DNA of 64,000 nt from Watersipora subatra (Eukaryota > Bryozoa > Gymnolaemata > Cheilostomatida > Watersiporidae). The stretch spans positions 806,001-870,000 of the forward strand of contig NC_088708.1 in assembly GCF_963576615.1 (NCBI RefSeq), given 5' to 3'. Positions 21,389 to 34,305 of the stretch are shown piece by piece. Made by a program: the position numbers and the translations under genes. Each line of letters begins with the position of its first letter. The first letter of the stretch is position 1. Under the pieces are notes generated by a model. The model had not been told where the DNA came from. It did not search any database and was given only the letters and a program-made list of their open reading frames with translations.

Positions 21389-22204
21389 TTAAACTCTGTA
21401 AGATTGAACTCAGAGGTGCTACTTTTGCATTGATTTCACTCAATATTCCATATTTGGGAAATTAGAAACTAATAGCAAGAATACACAAAAGCGGTTTATC
21501 AGTTCAAGTACTCATCTACATGTATATTGAAATATAATTTAAATGTCTGCCCACCTGTAAGCTCGCACTGCCAACCTTGCCCTGCCTGCCTTGGTTCTCT
21601 AGGCTTTGGCCGATCACCTCCACGCATTCATATACAGTTGTTAGATGTTTATTTTGAGTGACTTGTGTATTTTTATTTGTTGCCCTTTAAACAAACATGC
21701 ATGCGTAGTTGAGGGCAGATCTGTTTGGATATGGAAGGATAGGTGAATGGCTGTGGCTAAGGCTTGCTGTCCGTAATAACTGTTTAAACTGCAATAGTTG
21801 TCACACGCGCATGAAGATCATTGCCTGCTGACATGAGACTCTTACTAGAAAGGAAGGATGAACACGTGAGGTAAGACAAAAATTCTGTAGTAACATGTGT
21901 AAACATCTGTTAAATTGTGTATGCCGGTATGACTAGGAAGGATGGTTGATGCTCTGATTGTGCAAGGCTCATGTGTAAGGCGTTGAGGACTTGAGGCCGC
22001 ATTATGCACACCGCAGGCTGTAGAGCATCCCCTACCTGTACATGTATTTGTTTAGCCTACTTAATGATTCTTGGTTTTCACCACTGCTATTGATATCCTT
22101 ATTCACATAACTGTGGCCACGCAGCAAATAACAGAGAGGGAAAATGTTGAGGCACTGAGGTGATAATATTATGTCAATTTCCTATTTTTCCTTCTTTTGG
22201 TGTG
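21389..22204. other. Intergenic, no features recognised
   Basis: No gene or RNA recognised. Confidence 0.4.
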
Positions 22205-22470
22205 ATCTGAATGATCTCTACCATGGTTAGTATTAATAGTCAGTAATCTCTACTATGGTTAGTATTAATAGTCAGTAATCAGTACAATGCTTAGTATTAA
22301 TAGTCAGTAATCTCTACTATGGTTAGTATTAATAGTCAGTAACCTCTACAATGGTTAGTATTAATAGTCAGTAATCTCTACTATGGTTAGTATTAATAGT
22401 CAGTAATCAGTACAATGCTTAGTATTAATAGTCAGTAATCTCTACTATGGTCAGTATTAATAGTTAGCTG
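22205..22470. repeat. Minisatellite, 32-bp unit, about 8 copies
   Basis: Units of tctctactatggttagta followed by ttaatagtcagtaa. Two interspersed variant units with cagtacaatgcttagt occur in the same local order, indicating higher-order duplication. Confidence 0.93.
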
Positions 22471-22929
22471 TCGCTATTCCTTTCAGCATCTACGGTAGTC
22501 ACTATGATTACCCAAAGTCAGGATCCCTCGGGATGGGCCACATTGATAAGTTATCAGACAATGCTAGCAACGGCTCCTGCAACAATCCAGCCAATTACAA
22601 GCAATGAAAAGATAAGTCAGAGGAAACCAAGTTTGTATATTTAGAAGATACAATGGCAAAACTACAATAGAAAACCTTATAAATCAATCTTATAGAAAAA
22701 GTTAACATCGTGTACAGAGAAACTAGACTATCATTTTAATGCTGTATGTGATCCTGTAAGTTTTGCGTGTCTTCGGAAAAAAGATCTTGGAACACTATGA
22801 AGAAGTTAGGTACGAACATAACAGTAGCATAATTAATGTTCTAGAGATGAAGTTGCAGTCACATGACAATATTTCATGGAACAAGACAACTTGGTCGTAC
22901 TACCAGCATGGACAAAATAGAAAAGAGAG

Positions 22930-25900
22930 TTAGTCACTGGTAGCAGTAGCATAGTTGTAGACTGAGGCGGCCAGAGTTCCCGCTACCAAACCAGTAGCCC
23001 CAAGTTGCAATGGGCCATAAGCGGCACTGGACACTGCGCCGGCGAGTACACCTGCACTAAGTCCAATGTACGACGTCGTGTCCACTCTGACCTGAGTTCT
23101 GTTGTGTCGTAACCGATAGGATCTGTCATAGAAAGCGTATTCCATATCGACATCTTGATCACTTCCCTGAAATACCACAGCAAGAATGACCTTGAGTAAG
23201 GATGACCAAATATATGAAAGAAACAATGGAGACACGCATATTCATAGCCTGTCTTGACAAACTGTTGTTTTTGCGGAGTTGTCCCCGTCGAGCGGGCGAG
23301 CAACACAACAGCTTGTCACAAGGCGTACTGCACCTGATGCATCAGCTGGACTTATAGGGAGTTGTTCTCTTCCGTCTATGCGGCTTAGTTGCGATGTTAT
23401 ATCGGTCGCTCCATTGGTAATCATAACTGATTTCACGCAAAAATTTATGTAGAAAAAATAAGATTACAACGTTTAACCAAAGACTGTTGGTTGTTTACAA
23501 CTCTGTTGTAAACTTTAGTAAAACTTAGGAATAAATTAAATTGAAAATAAATCCATAAGAACAAATAAAACTGACTGATACAAAAATAGAAATTAAACTG
23601 ACTAAGCGCACAAATAACGACATGTTTAGTCGCTGTTGTTGCCTAAGTTCTCAAGTTCTACTAAAGTTTACCGCAGAGACTGGTCGCTGGTTAAACGTAA
23701 TCTTATTTTTTTCTACATAAATCTTTGCGCTAAATCCGTTACGATTACCATTGGAGCGACCGACATAACATCGCAACTAAGCCGCATAGACGGAAGAGAA
23801 CAACTCCCTATAAGTGCAGTTGATGCATCAGGTGCAGTACGTCTTGTGACAAGCTGTTGTGTTGCTCGCCCGCGCGACGGGGACAACTCCGCAAAAACAA
23901 CAGTTTGTCAAGACAGACTAGCATATTCAGTGTGTAGGTAGAGGTGGTGATAGAGATACAAAGCTAGTATAACATAGACTACATGAACAGAGGTATAGAG
24001 AAGACAGTGTGTAGGTAGAGGTGGAGATAGAGATACAGAGCTAGTATAACATGGACTTCATGGACAGAGGTATAGAGGAGACAGACAGTGTGTAGGTAGA
24101 GGTGGTGATAGAGATACAGAGCTAGTATAATATAGACTACAAGAACAGAGGTATAGAAGAAACAGGCAGTGTGTAGGTAAAGGTGGTGATAGAGATACAG
24201 AGCTAGTATAACATGGACTATATGAACAGAGGTATAAAGGAGACGGACAGTGTGTAGGTAGAAGTGGTGATAGAGATACAGAACTAGTATAATATGGACT
24301 ACATGAAAAGAGGTATAGAGGAGACGGACAGTGTGTAGGTAGAGATGGTGATAGAGATACAGAGCTAGTATAATATGGACTACATGAACAGAGGTATAGA
24401 GGAAACAGACAGTGTGTAGGTAGAGGTGGTGATAGAGATACAGAGCTAGTATAACATGGACTACATGAACAGAGGTATAGAGGAGACAGACAGTGTGTAA
24501 GTAGAGGTGGTACTTTGCAATGATTCATGCTAGATATTGACAATGAGATATAATGATACACGGATGCCAAACCACTAGATAGAACATGATAAACATGTGG
24601 GACAACACTTTGACCTAGAAACATGTCATAGCTACACATCTGATGACACTTGATATACATGTGTATGTAGTGTATGAGAGTTATAGCAAATATAGTTACT
24701 GGAAACGCATGACTATACCATAAGGTTTGTCAAGTGTCAAGGTCATTCTCCAACAGAAGCTTAGATGTAATCGGGCTGACTATAGCGAATAACAACCAGC
24801 TAAAATCGCACGCTACAATGTAATATCACAAATATTGAACAATTAAGCCAGCAGTTGTTAAATCATAAAAACTTCTTCAAAAGCTGTTGTAAAATAACGT
24901 AGTCAAACGAGTCAAGAGATACACTATCAGGCTGGGTTTGTACTTAATGCTACAGACATTTTGAAGACCGATTGTGTTTTTCAGACACGAAAAATGGAGG
25001 ATATAGGTCGCCCTAAAAAACAATTGGTCATTACACAATGTATGAACATTCACTGAAGCAATATCTAAAGAGGTCAAGGATGCAATTGCACATACAAGGA
25101 CATGATAGTTTGCTTGAAAATTATCTGTGAGTAACGATTTAAGATAATCGACATGCTAGGTTGCCAAAGTAGACATGAATGATGATCACAAACCACCCTT
25201 TTGGCCCACTTTACTGCATACGTTACTAAGTGAACGCCAGACGTTGCCCAGATAATAAAAAGTCTTTGAACAAAAATCTATTTTAATTTAACACAACATT
25301 TACCATTTGAACTTTTAACTTTCATATCATGAGAAAAGTGTTTTTGTGCAGCTCAAATGAATTAAGAAAAATATAAAAGACTGTAAATGCTTTAAAACCT
25401 TTTCAAACAACTGTAACTTTTCAAGTTCATAGCATGAAAAAAGTGTTTTATTGAAATAAAATAGGAAGAAAATAAAAATGTAAATGTGAAATCATTAGAG
25501 AGTAATGGCTAAATATAGTCTATTTCGCTACGATTACAATCAAAAATTATTTGGTATACAATTATATGATTTCAGTTCGTTTCAGTGTTAGCATCATAAA
25601 GCGAAAATATCGTATAGACGTACAGAGTGGTATAGAAATATAGTAATTATCTAATGCAATCACCTCCTGCTTAAAATCATCAAATTCATAATCATTAAAC
25701 ATTAGTAACAAAACAATATGTTAACCTTAGTAACTATAGTTACCTACAATATGTAAACCTTAGTAACTATAGTTACCTACAATATGTAAACCTTAGTAGC
25801 TATAGTTACCTACAATATGTTAACCTTAGTAACTATAGTTACCTACAATATGTTAACCTTAGTAGCTATAGTTACCTACAATATGTAAACCTTAGTAGCT

Positions 25901-28900
25901 ATAGTTACCTACAATATGTAAACCTTAGTAACTACAGTTACCTACAATATGTAAACCTTAGTAGCTATAGTTACCTACAATATGTAAACCTTAGTAACTA
26001 CAGTTACCTACAATATGTAAACCTTAGTAACTACAGTTACCTACAATATGTAAACCTTAGTAGCTATAGTTACCTACAATATGTAAACCTTAGTAGCTAT
26101 AGTTACCTACAATATGTAAACCTTAGTAGCTATAGTTACCTACAATATGTTAACCTTAGTAACTATAGTTACCTACAATATGTAAACCTTAGTAGCTATA
26201 GTTACCTACAATATGTAAACCCTAGTAACTACAGTTACCTACAATATGTTAACCTTAGTAACTATAGTTACCTACAATATGTAAACCTTAGTAACTATAG
26301 TTACCTACAATATGTAAACCTTAGTAACTACAGTTACCTACAATATGTAAACCTTAGTAGCTATAGTTACCTACAATATGTAAACCTTATTAACTATAGT
26401 TACCTACAATATGTAAACCTTAGTAGCTATAGTTACCTACAATATGTAAACCCTAGTAACTACAGTTACCTACAATATGTTAACCTTAGTAACTATAGTT
26501 ACCTACAATATGTAAACCTTAGTAACTATAGTTACCTACAATATGTAAACCTTAGTAGCTATAGTTACCTACAATATGTTAACCTTAGTAACTATAGTTA
26601 CCTACAATATGTAAACCTTAGTAGCTATAGTTACCTACAATACCTTTAGCGCATTTTGTGGTTAAGGTCTGCAAGAAATGTAACATTACAATGTACTACG
26701 GTGCAGAGTTCTCACCTTAGAGGCAGACGCGTAACATAAATGCTGAATCTAACTTATATGAATTTAGCTTATAACTTATATGAATTTAGCTTACTAAACA
26801 CATACTTGAAGGAAGTTTTAGCATGTATTTTAGTAAACTTCAAACTTGTAACTGAAATTTTATCACTTAATTGTTTGCGAATACGTATTTACTATAACGG
26901 ATAACGCTGAACTGAGAACTGAGCGGCAAAATAGCGCGTCGAAATTTTTGTTATTTCGACGTAATCAGTACAACAATCACTAAATTGTAATTTCAAAAGA
27001 AATTATTGTTGATGTCGAATGAAGAAGAACGAATTCGCCCTAGTATGGCTACGACGAAAAAGCATCGTGTTTCATAGAGTTAGGCAAAAAATATTATATG
27101 ACAGAGGCATTGTAACGCTTGGGCGCAATGTATCAATTAATACGCCATTTAGCGTATGCAATCGAGAAAAGGATATACAGTATATGATATGAGCGATTGA
27201 ATTTTAAGGACTGTGTAGCTCAGTGGTAAACTGCATGGTTAGAAACTTACAGTTGCAATCGGCTAGAATTCTAATCCAGCACGTAGTGAGCTTTTCATTA
27301 TAAGATTTACATAGCTATCACTGGACAAACAGATATCTGAACAGATGATGAAAAACTTTGAGGTTTATCTATATAGACTAAGGTACTAAGGACATATGAT
27401 TACAGTAGATTATTATCGACAACTCATACTACAAACTATTATTTCAGTTCCATATAGTTGAGCACTTGCTGAGCACCTGTATCACGCGTCACTCTGCCTT
27501 TCACATGTACTCGTACAATAAGGATGGATATTTATTAAGTATTGTATAAACTTGTATATCAGCATCAAATGCAATACTGTATTCATATCTGCTGTGTGTG
27601 TGCGGTAAATGTGTTGTCTTGGCACACTTCGACAGTACTATTAAAATAATACTTTCCAATTAGCAAAGGAGATGTAGTAAAAGTTTGTAACCTAGGTTGG
27701 GCACAACCAATGAGTTAGACTCAGACATCTAGGCCCAATACCAAAATTCATAATCGACTAAATAGAGAGAAAAACAAGACAACATACTTGAAGCCTCTAG
27801 CTACGTGTATGATGATCTTACAAGCTCGCTTAAGCAGTGCGGATAACAAAAACAGCCAGACATGGAAATGAGCTCATTTCACTTATTTCAATTTCAACAC
27901 CATTTAAACAGCATCGCTATTTTAACATTTCAATACAAATGGTTATATGAGAGATCACTGCATTATCCCCAAAGTAGGATATAACCAGTTTCCTATAAAC
28001 TTGGCCAATAACTTGCATAATGAAATGGGCGGGATGCATGATAAAAGTATGATATGACTATGTATTCTTATAGCCATGATATGACGATGTATTCCTATAG
28101 CCATGATATGACCATGTATTCCTATAACCATGATATGACCATGTATTCCTATAGCCATGCTATGACCATGTATTCCTATAGCCATGCTATGACCATGCAT
28201 TCCTATAGCCATGATATGACCATGTATTCCTATAGCCATGATATGACGATGTATTCCTATAGCCATGCTATGACCATGTATTCCTATAGCCATGCTATGA
28301 CCATGTATTCCTATAGCCATGATATGACCATGTATTCCTATAGCCATGATATGACCATGTATTCCTATAGCCATGCTATGACCATGTATTCCTATAGCCA
28401 TGATATGACCATGTATTCTTATAGCCATGATATGACCATGTATTCCTATAGCCATGCTATGACCATGTATTCCTATAGCCATGATATGACAATGTATTCC
28501 TATAGCCATGCTATGACCATGCATTCCTATAGCCATGATATGACCATGTATTCCTATAGCCATGATATGACCATGTATTCCTATAGCCATGCTATGACCA
28601 TGTATTCCTATAGCCATGCTATGACCATGTATTCTTATAGCCATGATATGACCATGTATTCCTATAGCCATGATATGACCATGTATTCTTATAGCCATGA
28701 TATGACCATGTATTCTTATAGCCATGATATGACCATGTAATCTTATAGCCATGATATGACCATGCATTCCTATAGCCATGATATACCATGTATTCCTATA
28801 GCCATGATATGACCATGTATTCCTATAGCCATGATATGACCATGTATTCCTATAGCCATGATATGACCATGTATTCCTATAGCCATGCTATGACCATGTA

Positions 28901-30284
28901 TTCCTATAGCCATGATATGACCATGTAATCTTATAGCCATGATATGACCATGCATTCCTATAGCCATGATATACCATGTATTCCTATAGCCATGATATGA
29001 CCATGTATTCCTATAGCCATGCTAGACCATGTATTCTTATAGCCATGATATGACCATGTATTCCTACAGTCATAATATGACTGTGTATTCCTATAGCCAT
29101 GATAAACTAAACATATGCTCGATAAACCACAGAAGCTAGAATATTCGAAAAACTACTGAAATAAAGGCAACATTGCTCTCACCTTAACCTGCGCCATTCT
29201 GGCGTATGTAGCCAAAACACCTGCAGGCAGACCGAGAAGCATCCCATTTCTACCTCCATTCAGAAATCCTTTGACAGGGCACTTGCCTGGCCTGACAGCT
29301 CCTAGACCAGCACCAGCCATGCAGCCAATAATTGCAAAAGCCTGGGCAAACTTCGTAGTTACATGAACATACAGCTCTGCCTGTATATAAGTAAAAATGC
29401 AATTATTATCGATAAAAAAAGTGTACAATCACCATTAGGACATTTAGAGACCATTCGGCCGTACACGAAATGCCAGTTAATTATTAAACACAACACCACC
29501 GTTCAAAATAGTTCTAGATTTATTCATGTGTTTTGTGGATTTATTCCTAGATTTATTCATTATGGTCCCGCGTGATCATAATCTGTACTTATGTTTTCTG
29601 TAACAGCACAATTCAATATTTGCAACGGCATGAGACATTTGACAGAAAATTTAGAAGCAACACTTGAATCCATTTGATCTAGAAACAATACGGTATAGTG
29701 AATTACTAGTACTAGGGTTACAGTATGGTATAGTGTACTACTAGTACTAGGGTTACAGTATGGTACAGTTAACTACTAGTACTAGGGTTACAGTATGGTA
29801 CAGTTAACTGCTAATACTAGGGTTACAGTATGGTACAGTTAACTGCTAGTACTAGGGTTACAGTATGGTACAGTTAACTGCTAGTACTAGGGTTACAGTA
29901 TGGTACAGTGTACTACTTGTACTAGGGTTACAGTATGGTACAGTGTACTACTTGTACTAGGGTTACAGTATGGTACAGTGTACTACTTGTACTAGGGTTA
30001 CAGTATAATATAGTGTACTACTTGAAGTCCTGATATAGTATCTGAACTAGTGATGAGCATAGCAGTTTTAACGCATACATGCAAAATATACAAACATACA
30101 CTTAACTGTATACATATAAGAATAAGCTGCGTGTACGAGGGCACATATAGGGCAAGCAGCTCCATACCTTTGCATGAGGAACTGCTTTCATGCTCTCTTC
30201 ATCTACCTTGAACCCCACCATGTTTTTAAGGTAAGGATATTTGACGGTTGGAACAGACTCATCAGACATGTTGCTAGTGAAACT
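22930..30284 (-). CDS. Small glycine-rich four-helix membrane protein, Tim17/NDUFA11-like
   Basis: Three coding exons: 30269-30168 (ATG at 30269; the exon itself begins at 30284 after a cag acceptor, so a 5' UTR exon lies upstream), 29380-29183 and 23166-22930. All junctions are phase 0. The product is 178 residues: a hydrophilic N-terminus (MSDESVPTVKYPYLKNMVGF), then TTKFAQAFAIIGCMAGAGLG, GRNGMLLGLPAGVLATYARM, a charged loop with YAFYDRSYRLRHNRTQVRVD, then SYIGLSAGVLAGAVSSAAYG and TGLVAGTLAASVYNYA. Four Gly/Ala-rich helices of this kind are typical of the Tim17/22/23 superfamily, which includes complex I subunit NDUFA11. A mitochondrial inner-membrane location is inferred from this. The exact orthologue is uncertain. 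Confidence 0.75.
23245..23920. mobile_element. 676-bp Mutator-like foldback element with 9-bp target duplication
   Basis: Terminal inverted repeats of about 285 bp (left 23245-23530, right 23641-23920 reversed) begin TAGCCTGTCTTGACAAACTG and TAGTCTGTCTTGACAAACTG. The element is flanked on both sides by gcatattca (23236-23244 and 23921-23929). Long inverted repeats with a 9-bp duplication are typical of Mutator-like (MULE) elements. There is no transposase, and the ~110-bp centre is AT-rich. The arms are open in one frame on opposite strands, but this only reflects their shared sequence. It sits in the last intron of the Tim17-like gene, 79 bp from exon 3. Confidence 0.85.
23936..24515. repeat. 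Minisatellite, ~77-bp unit, about 7 copies
   Basis: Long units containing gacagtgtgtaggtagaggt, ggtgatagagatacagagct and agtataacatggactacatg. The minus open frame 24058-24660 is an artefact of the array. Confidence 0.92.
24516..25228. other. Intron sequence without recognised features
   Basis: No exon, RNA gene or repeat identified. Confidence 0.4.
25229..25520 (-). mobile_element. Helitron-like 3' end fragment
   Basis: On the minus strand a hairpin (CTGGGCAACGTCTGG-type) lies 10 bases before a terminal TTAG. The adjoining sequence with ctttcatatcatgagaaaag matches 7745-7876 and 36590-37385. Confidence 0.45.
25725..26642. repeat. Minisatellite, 33-bp unit, about 28 copies
   Basis: Units of tagtagctatagttacctac followed by aatatgtaaacct, with alternating variants tagtaactatag, tagtaactacag and gttaacc. 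Variant types recur in blocks, so the array has also grown by multi-unit duplication. Confidence 0.96.
26643..27110. other. Intron sequence without recognised genes
   Basis: Contains a short hairpin gtcgaaatttttgttatttcgac at about 26938. No other feature seen. Confidence 0.4.
27120..27390 (+). mobile_element. tRNA-derived SINE-like element
   Basis: The leader with catttagcgtatgcaatcga and atatacagtatatgat is followed by an A-box-like gtgtagctcagtggtaaact (27214) and a degenerate B box (agaattctaatcc, about 27266), then a tail with agctatcactggacaaacag. The leader matches the reverse strand at 63220-63290, where the tRNA-like part differs. Confidence 0.55.
27391..28050. other. Intron sequence without recognised features
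   Basis: Nothing recognised. Confidence 0.4.
28051..29107. repeat. Minisatellite, 27-bp unit, about 38 copies
   Basis: Units of catgatatgaccatgtatt followed by cctatagc. Because 27 is a multiple of three and neither strand has a stop, long open frames exist on both strands (SYSHDMTMY and GIHGHIMAI repeats). A few one-base-deleted units near 28785 and 28975 break the frames. It lies within the second intron of the Tim17-like gene, about 75 bp beyond the exon 2 donor. Confidence 0.96.
29690..30020. repeat. Minisatellite, 35-bp unit, about 9 copies
   Basis: Units contain gtatggtacagtgtactact and tgtactagggttaca. It lies in the first coding intron of the Tim17-like gene. Confidence 0.93.
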
Positions 30285-30399
30285 CTGAAATAAGCAGACA
30301 TACAGACAGCAAGTCAACAACAAGACTCTCCATCTACAATTAGTAAGCAATGAAAATGTGAGTAACAATATGCATGAATGCACTACCATGTATGTTATT

Positions 30400-31021
30400 A
30401 TGCCATTGTAAGAAGAAAAGATTGGTCACTATATTATAATTCTGTTTATTCCCTTTTATCACTGTTAGCTGACTCAATACATTACAGATCTACTACAGAT
30501 CTACATGGGAGAATTTACCCTTTCAATATGTACCTGATACCATACTGACAGTCCATTGTATTAATTCTGTGTACAGTACCAGCATATAATGTGCAAAAAA
30601 TAGCCTAAGTGTTTGTTTTTCTATAGCAGATATATGTGTTGTAGATAGTCAAGTTTTACCTTAGTACGAGATCGACAAGTCTGACAATTATTCGTTTTAT
30701 ACTTGATGTCATCGAGGTTTAAATATTTCCTATTAACCAACACTGTTTGCTGCTGGTATGCAATCATTTGTGCCTAGTTGAAGCTAATAAGGTCTGAGAC
30801 TATTTGACAAGCTTAATGAGCGATAGATTTAATTTACGATAGTAAGCTATAACTGTACACAAAAATACTATGACCATTCAAAAATTTTAATTAAAAAATG
30901 GTTACCAAAACACTGCTGATATGGACCATACCATACACGAGGGCCATTTAATCAATAAGGTGAATTGGTTTACAAAAAGTGTTCTATTATAAGTAGAAAA
31001 CTACAATGTTTCAATTTTTAA
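30400..31021. other. Upstream of the Tim17-like gene; mariner flank
   Basis: A 5' UTR exon of the Tim17-like gene should lie here or further right, but I cannot place it. acgagggccatttaatcaat at 30941 resembles a mariner terminal repeat; its partner was not found. Confidence 0.35.
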
Positions 31022-32063
31022 ACATAATTTCAATGCGATGACACAAACTTTTGCCATTGCAGTAGCAGCTTTTGAATGCCCTACACATAGAAATTTTTAG
31101 ATTGAACTTTTAGAAGGTCGCTCACTGCAATCTTAACCTCATCATCACAATCGAAATAGGTTCCCCTCAGAAACTCATTTACAAGCCAAAACAGGTAGAA
31201 GTCAGATGATGCAAGAACAGAACTGTAGGGAGGATGTGGTAGGAATTCCCAATGAATTTGGTTGGTCGTTTCTGTTGTTCTAGCTGCTGTATGGGGTCTA
31301 GCATTGACTTGATGAAAGATAGCCCCCAACTTAATGCGAACCTCGGTTTATTCTCTACACCTTTCTTAACCTGTTTCAAAAGCACACATTGGATGGTATT
31401 GCTGACAGTGGAGCTTTCTCATGATAGGAATTATTGATAGGTCCCAAAAAACACAGAAAGCATGACTTTACGGATAGACTGCAGTGACTTGAACTTTTTG
31501 TTGTGAGGAGATTCGCTATGTTTCCACTGCATTGACAGGTGTCTGGATTCCGGTTCTTAGTGCCAAATTCAAGTCTCATCACAAGTGGAAATCTTTCTAA
31601 AGAACCCATTATCTTCTTTCACATTGAAAAAGGTTCTGTTGTCACAACACAACCCTGTTCTGTCTGTGCTCTTGAGTCAGTTGTCTGGGAACCCGCAGAC
31701 AGCTGACTTTAGAGTAAGCCAGGTCCTCAAACAATTTTGTAGACTGTAGCAACTGACTAAACAACTTTCTTTGCAACATCCTCCATGATTACTATTCTCT
31801 CAGACATGAACAAGCCCATTAACTGCTTCAATCATATTAGTGATTATCACATCAACAAGTCTACCTGATCTCTCTTCATCATCAACACTTTTCCTGCCTT
31901 CTCTAAACAATTTTGCCTATTTGTAGACTTTTTTGACTAAAATGTCTTTTGCATAAACATTCACTATTCGCCTGTAAACCTCACTGGATTCACACCCTTC
32001 TGCTACCAAAAATTTAATAACTAATCTCTGTTCAATTCTGGAGCATACGTCTTGGTCAGCCAT
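31022..32063 (-). pseudogene. Dead mariner (Tc1/mariner) transposase
   Basis: On the minus strand an ATG at 32063 opens MADQDVCSRIEQRLVIKFLV, a typical mariner N-terminal helix-turn-helix start, but a stop follows within about 55 codons. Later pieces include NARPHTAARTTETTNQIHWE, HPPYSSVLASSDFYLF and, after another stop, GIQKLLLQWQKF, the usual C-terminal end. The second catalytic Asp (normally before NARPH) is Val and the nearby PDL is changed, while the third Asp is kept. Stops and frameshifts make it inactive. Confidence 0.85.
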
Positions 32064-32379
32064 TCTAGTCTCGACGTAGTCGGCAATAAAACTATGCCAA
32101 CATAAATAAATTTTTATGTGTTGATTTACACAGACATTAACTCCGCCATACCCCAGTTGATTTGTTCTAATAGTCTAAAGTAAGATTCCCTTTTATCTAG
32201 GTTTCAAGGTTCTGGGCAAATTACCTCTCTGGCTCGGTTGCTCTTGGTTGATTTAGCACCATATGTTTTTACAATCATGAGCATTTGCAATCATCTCAAC
32301 ATGACATGAGAGATATGTTGAAAAACATGGTTTTTCTCATTTCATGTCAAAAATATTCCATCTGTGTGCTATGAAGGCA

Positions 32380-32642
32380 CCCGCTGTAACAGCTCACAAA
32401 GGCAACTAACCACAACTGTCACACTGAAAACTGCAACAGCCTACAAAGGCAACTAACCATAACTGTCAGACACAGAAAACTGCAACATCCCCCAAAGGCA
32501 ACTAACCACAATTTTCAGACACTGAAAACTGCAACAGCCTACAAAGGCAACTAACCATAACTGTCATACACTGAAAACTGCAACAGCCCACAAAGGCAAC
32601 TAACCATAACTGTCAGACACTGAAAACTATAAAATCATCTCA
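32380..32642. repeat. Minisatellite, ~49-bp unit, about 5 copies
   Basis: Units contain gaaaactgcaacagcctaca and aaggcaactaaccataactg. Confidence 0.9.
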
Positions 32643-34270
32643 TGACACAATTTAGTTGAACAGAAAAGCCGTGCTACTAGTAAACTCGACGATGTTGACT
32701 GTTTTACCAATCCCACCTATATTGCAACAGCAGATCTGGTAACCTCTAGTTGAAGTCTTCTATTTTATTTATACTCATAAACTGTGGCTTCAATTTCTTT
32801 TGAGTATTTGCATGCATTTTACCCTTTTACAAATGACTACCCAAACAGACTTATAAAGATTCCAATACGCTATGGCTTTCCATAATAATGGGCAAGATAA
32901 GACAACTCATAAACTATATTTGTTAAAATGCTTATCAATTTTAAAATGGTTTATAATGTAATTCACCACCAATCTGACAGCTGTAATAATAAAAAAACTA
33001 GCTGTGTTGTTTCAGTGTTTTAGCTAAGGGATTAATGACTACTAACCAAGATATAATTCTACTGTCACGTGCAGGGATGATATTAAGATATGAAGGCGGT
33101 ATATCACCTATAAGCTGAAATAGTTTATAATTGTGAAGTCAAGAAATATTGCAGTCATCATTTTTCATACACTACTATAATTTAAAGCAAGTATACTACT
33201 GGTATTCCGCCATTTCATAATCTTCTCAAGCTTATTTTAGGTCAGCAAGTAATACGACTTTTGGTTTCAGTGGTTTAAGGAGACATCATTTATGAAATTG
33301 CAAACGATTTGTGGAAGCTTTGAGATAGCTAAGTTTCACAATGTTGCATACAAGAATTTTCAGACAAATCAATTATTACTTAGACTTCTGAGCTTGATGT
33401 TCTTTCTTGAAAATTGAATGCTCTTGTGGACGAGATTCTGTCACAGCGCATTGATAATTCAATTTACCAAGAATAAAACAAATTGCAAGGGCGCAAATAA
33501 TATATACAAATAATAAGCGACTGCTTGAAAATACTGCCTGGTCACTGAATGCCAAGCATCATTAAACCAAGACTTTGAAAACTAGTAGACCAATTTTTAT
33601 TTTGATTACAAAATAAGAATCAGCATGTCTGATTTACATGTGAAAAAACAAGAACGCTGTTCGTGGCCGTTATGGTTTAAAGTATAATAAAACATATACA
33701 CCATGGATATCCAATAAAAATTAAGAGATTGCTTAGCAATTAGTTTATTCACACTTAAAATCTAGTGTTTCGTCTCAAAAATGACAAACTAATAATTAAT
33801 GTGGTTATTTTTATCTTGCCAAAAGCTTTTTACCTAGAAGCAATTAATAGATTTTGAAATTACTAGTTTACATGACAAGAAGACGAATCATCTCTAAGAC
33901 AACTGATTTCCTTAAACGTGATTAATTAGAGTAATAAGTCCAAAGTGACCGCTATTAATAAATGGCTAAAGATACCAACATTAACAACATCAAGCATCCG
34001 TCACTGTCAAAACCTTTAATCTGCCCAGTGTCCAACATTTGCTAAAATAAAAATACTTTTCCGTGATGACACCGTGTGCCGATTGTGCCCAAAATTAAAA
34101 AATCAGAAAAGTAAGAGATCAATACAGAGTAAAAAAACTAGCAAAATAGGTATTGTTGGATCTATTGCTGTTCTATGTTATGTACACACGAAGCCTAAAA
34201 GCTTGCCTAACAAAAGCCAATAATTTTCACCAAACTATAAGAAACTAAGATGTAACCAAAATCTTGATAA
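32643..34270. other. Intergenic, no features recognised
   Basis: About 1.6 kb of AT-rich DNA with no convincing open frame, RNA or repeat. Confidence 0.4.
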
Positions 34271-34273
34271 TAA

Positions 34274-34305
34274 CAATGATATACAGCCCCCTGTATATCA
34301 TTGAT
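34274..34305. repeat. Small hairpin, caatgatatacagccc type
   Basis: caatgatatacag pairs with ctgtatatcattg around a C-rich loop. It is related to the hairpin at 20411-20456. Confidence 0.7.

Noticed and set aside
23242..23941. Two similar open frames on opposite strands (DITSQLSRIDGREQLPIS-like)
   Set aside because: They are the two inverted arms of one foldback element; similarity comes from the palindrome and not from a gene pair.
25725..26642. CRISPR-like array because of regularly repeated units
   Set aside because: Units are contiguous without unique spacers, and the genome is a eukaryote.
28051..28779. Open frames of 228 and 274 codons on opposite strands
   Set aside because: They mirror a 27-bp tandem repeat whose length is a multiple of three.
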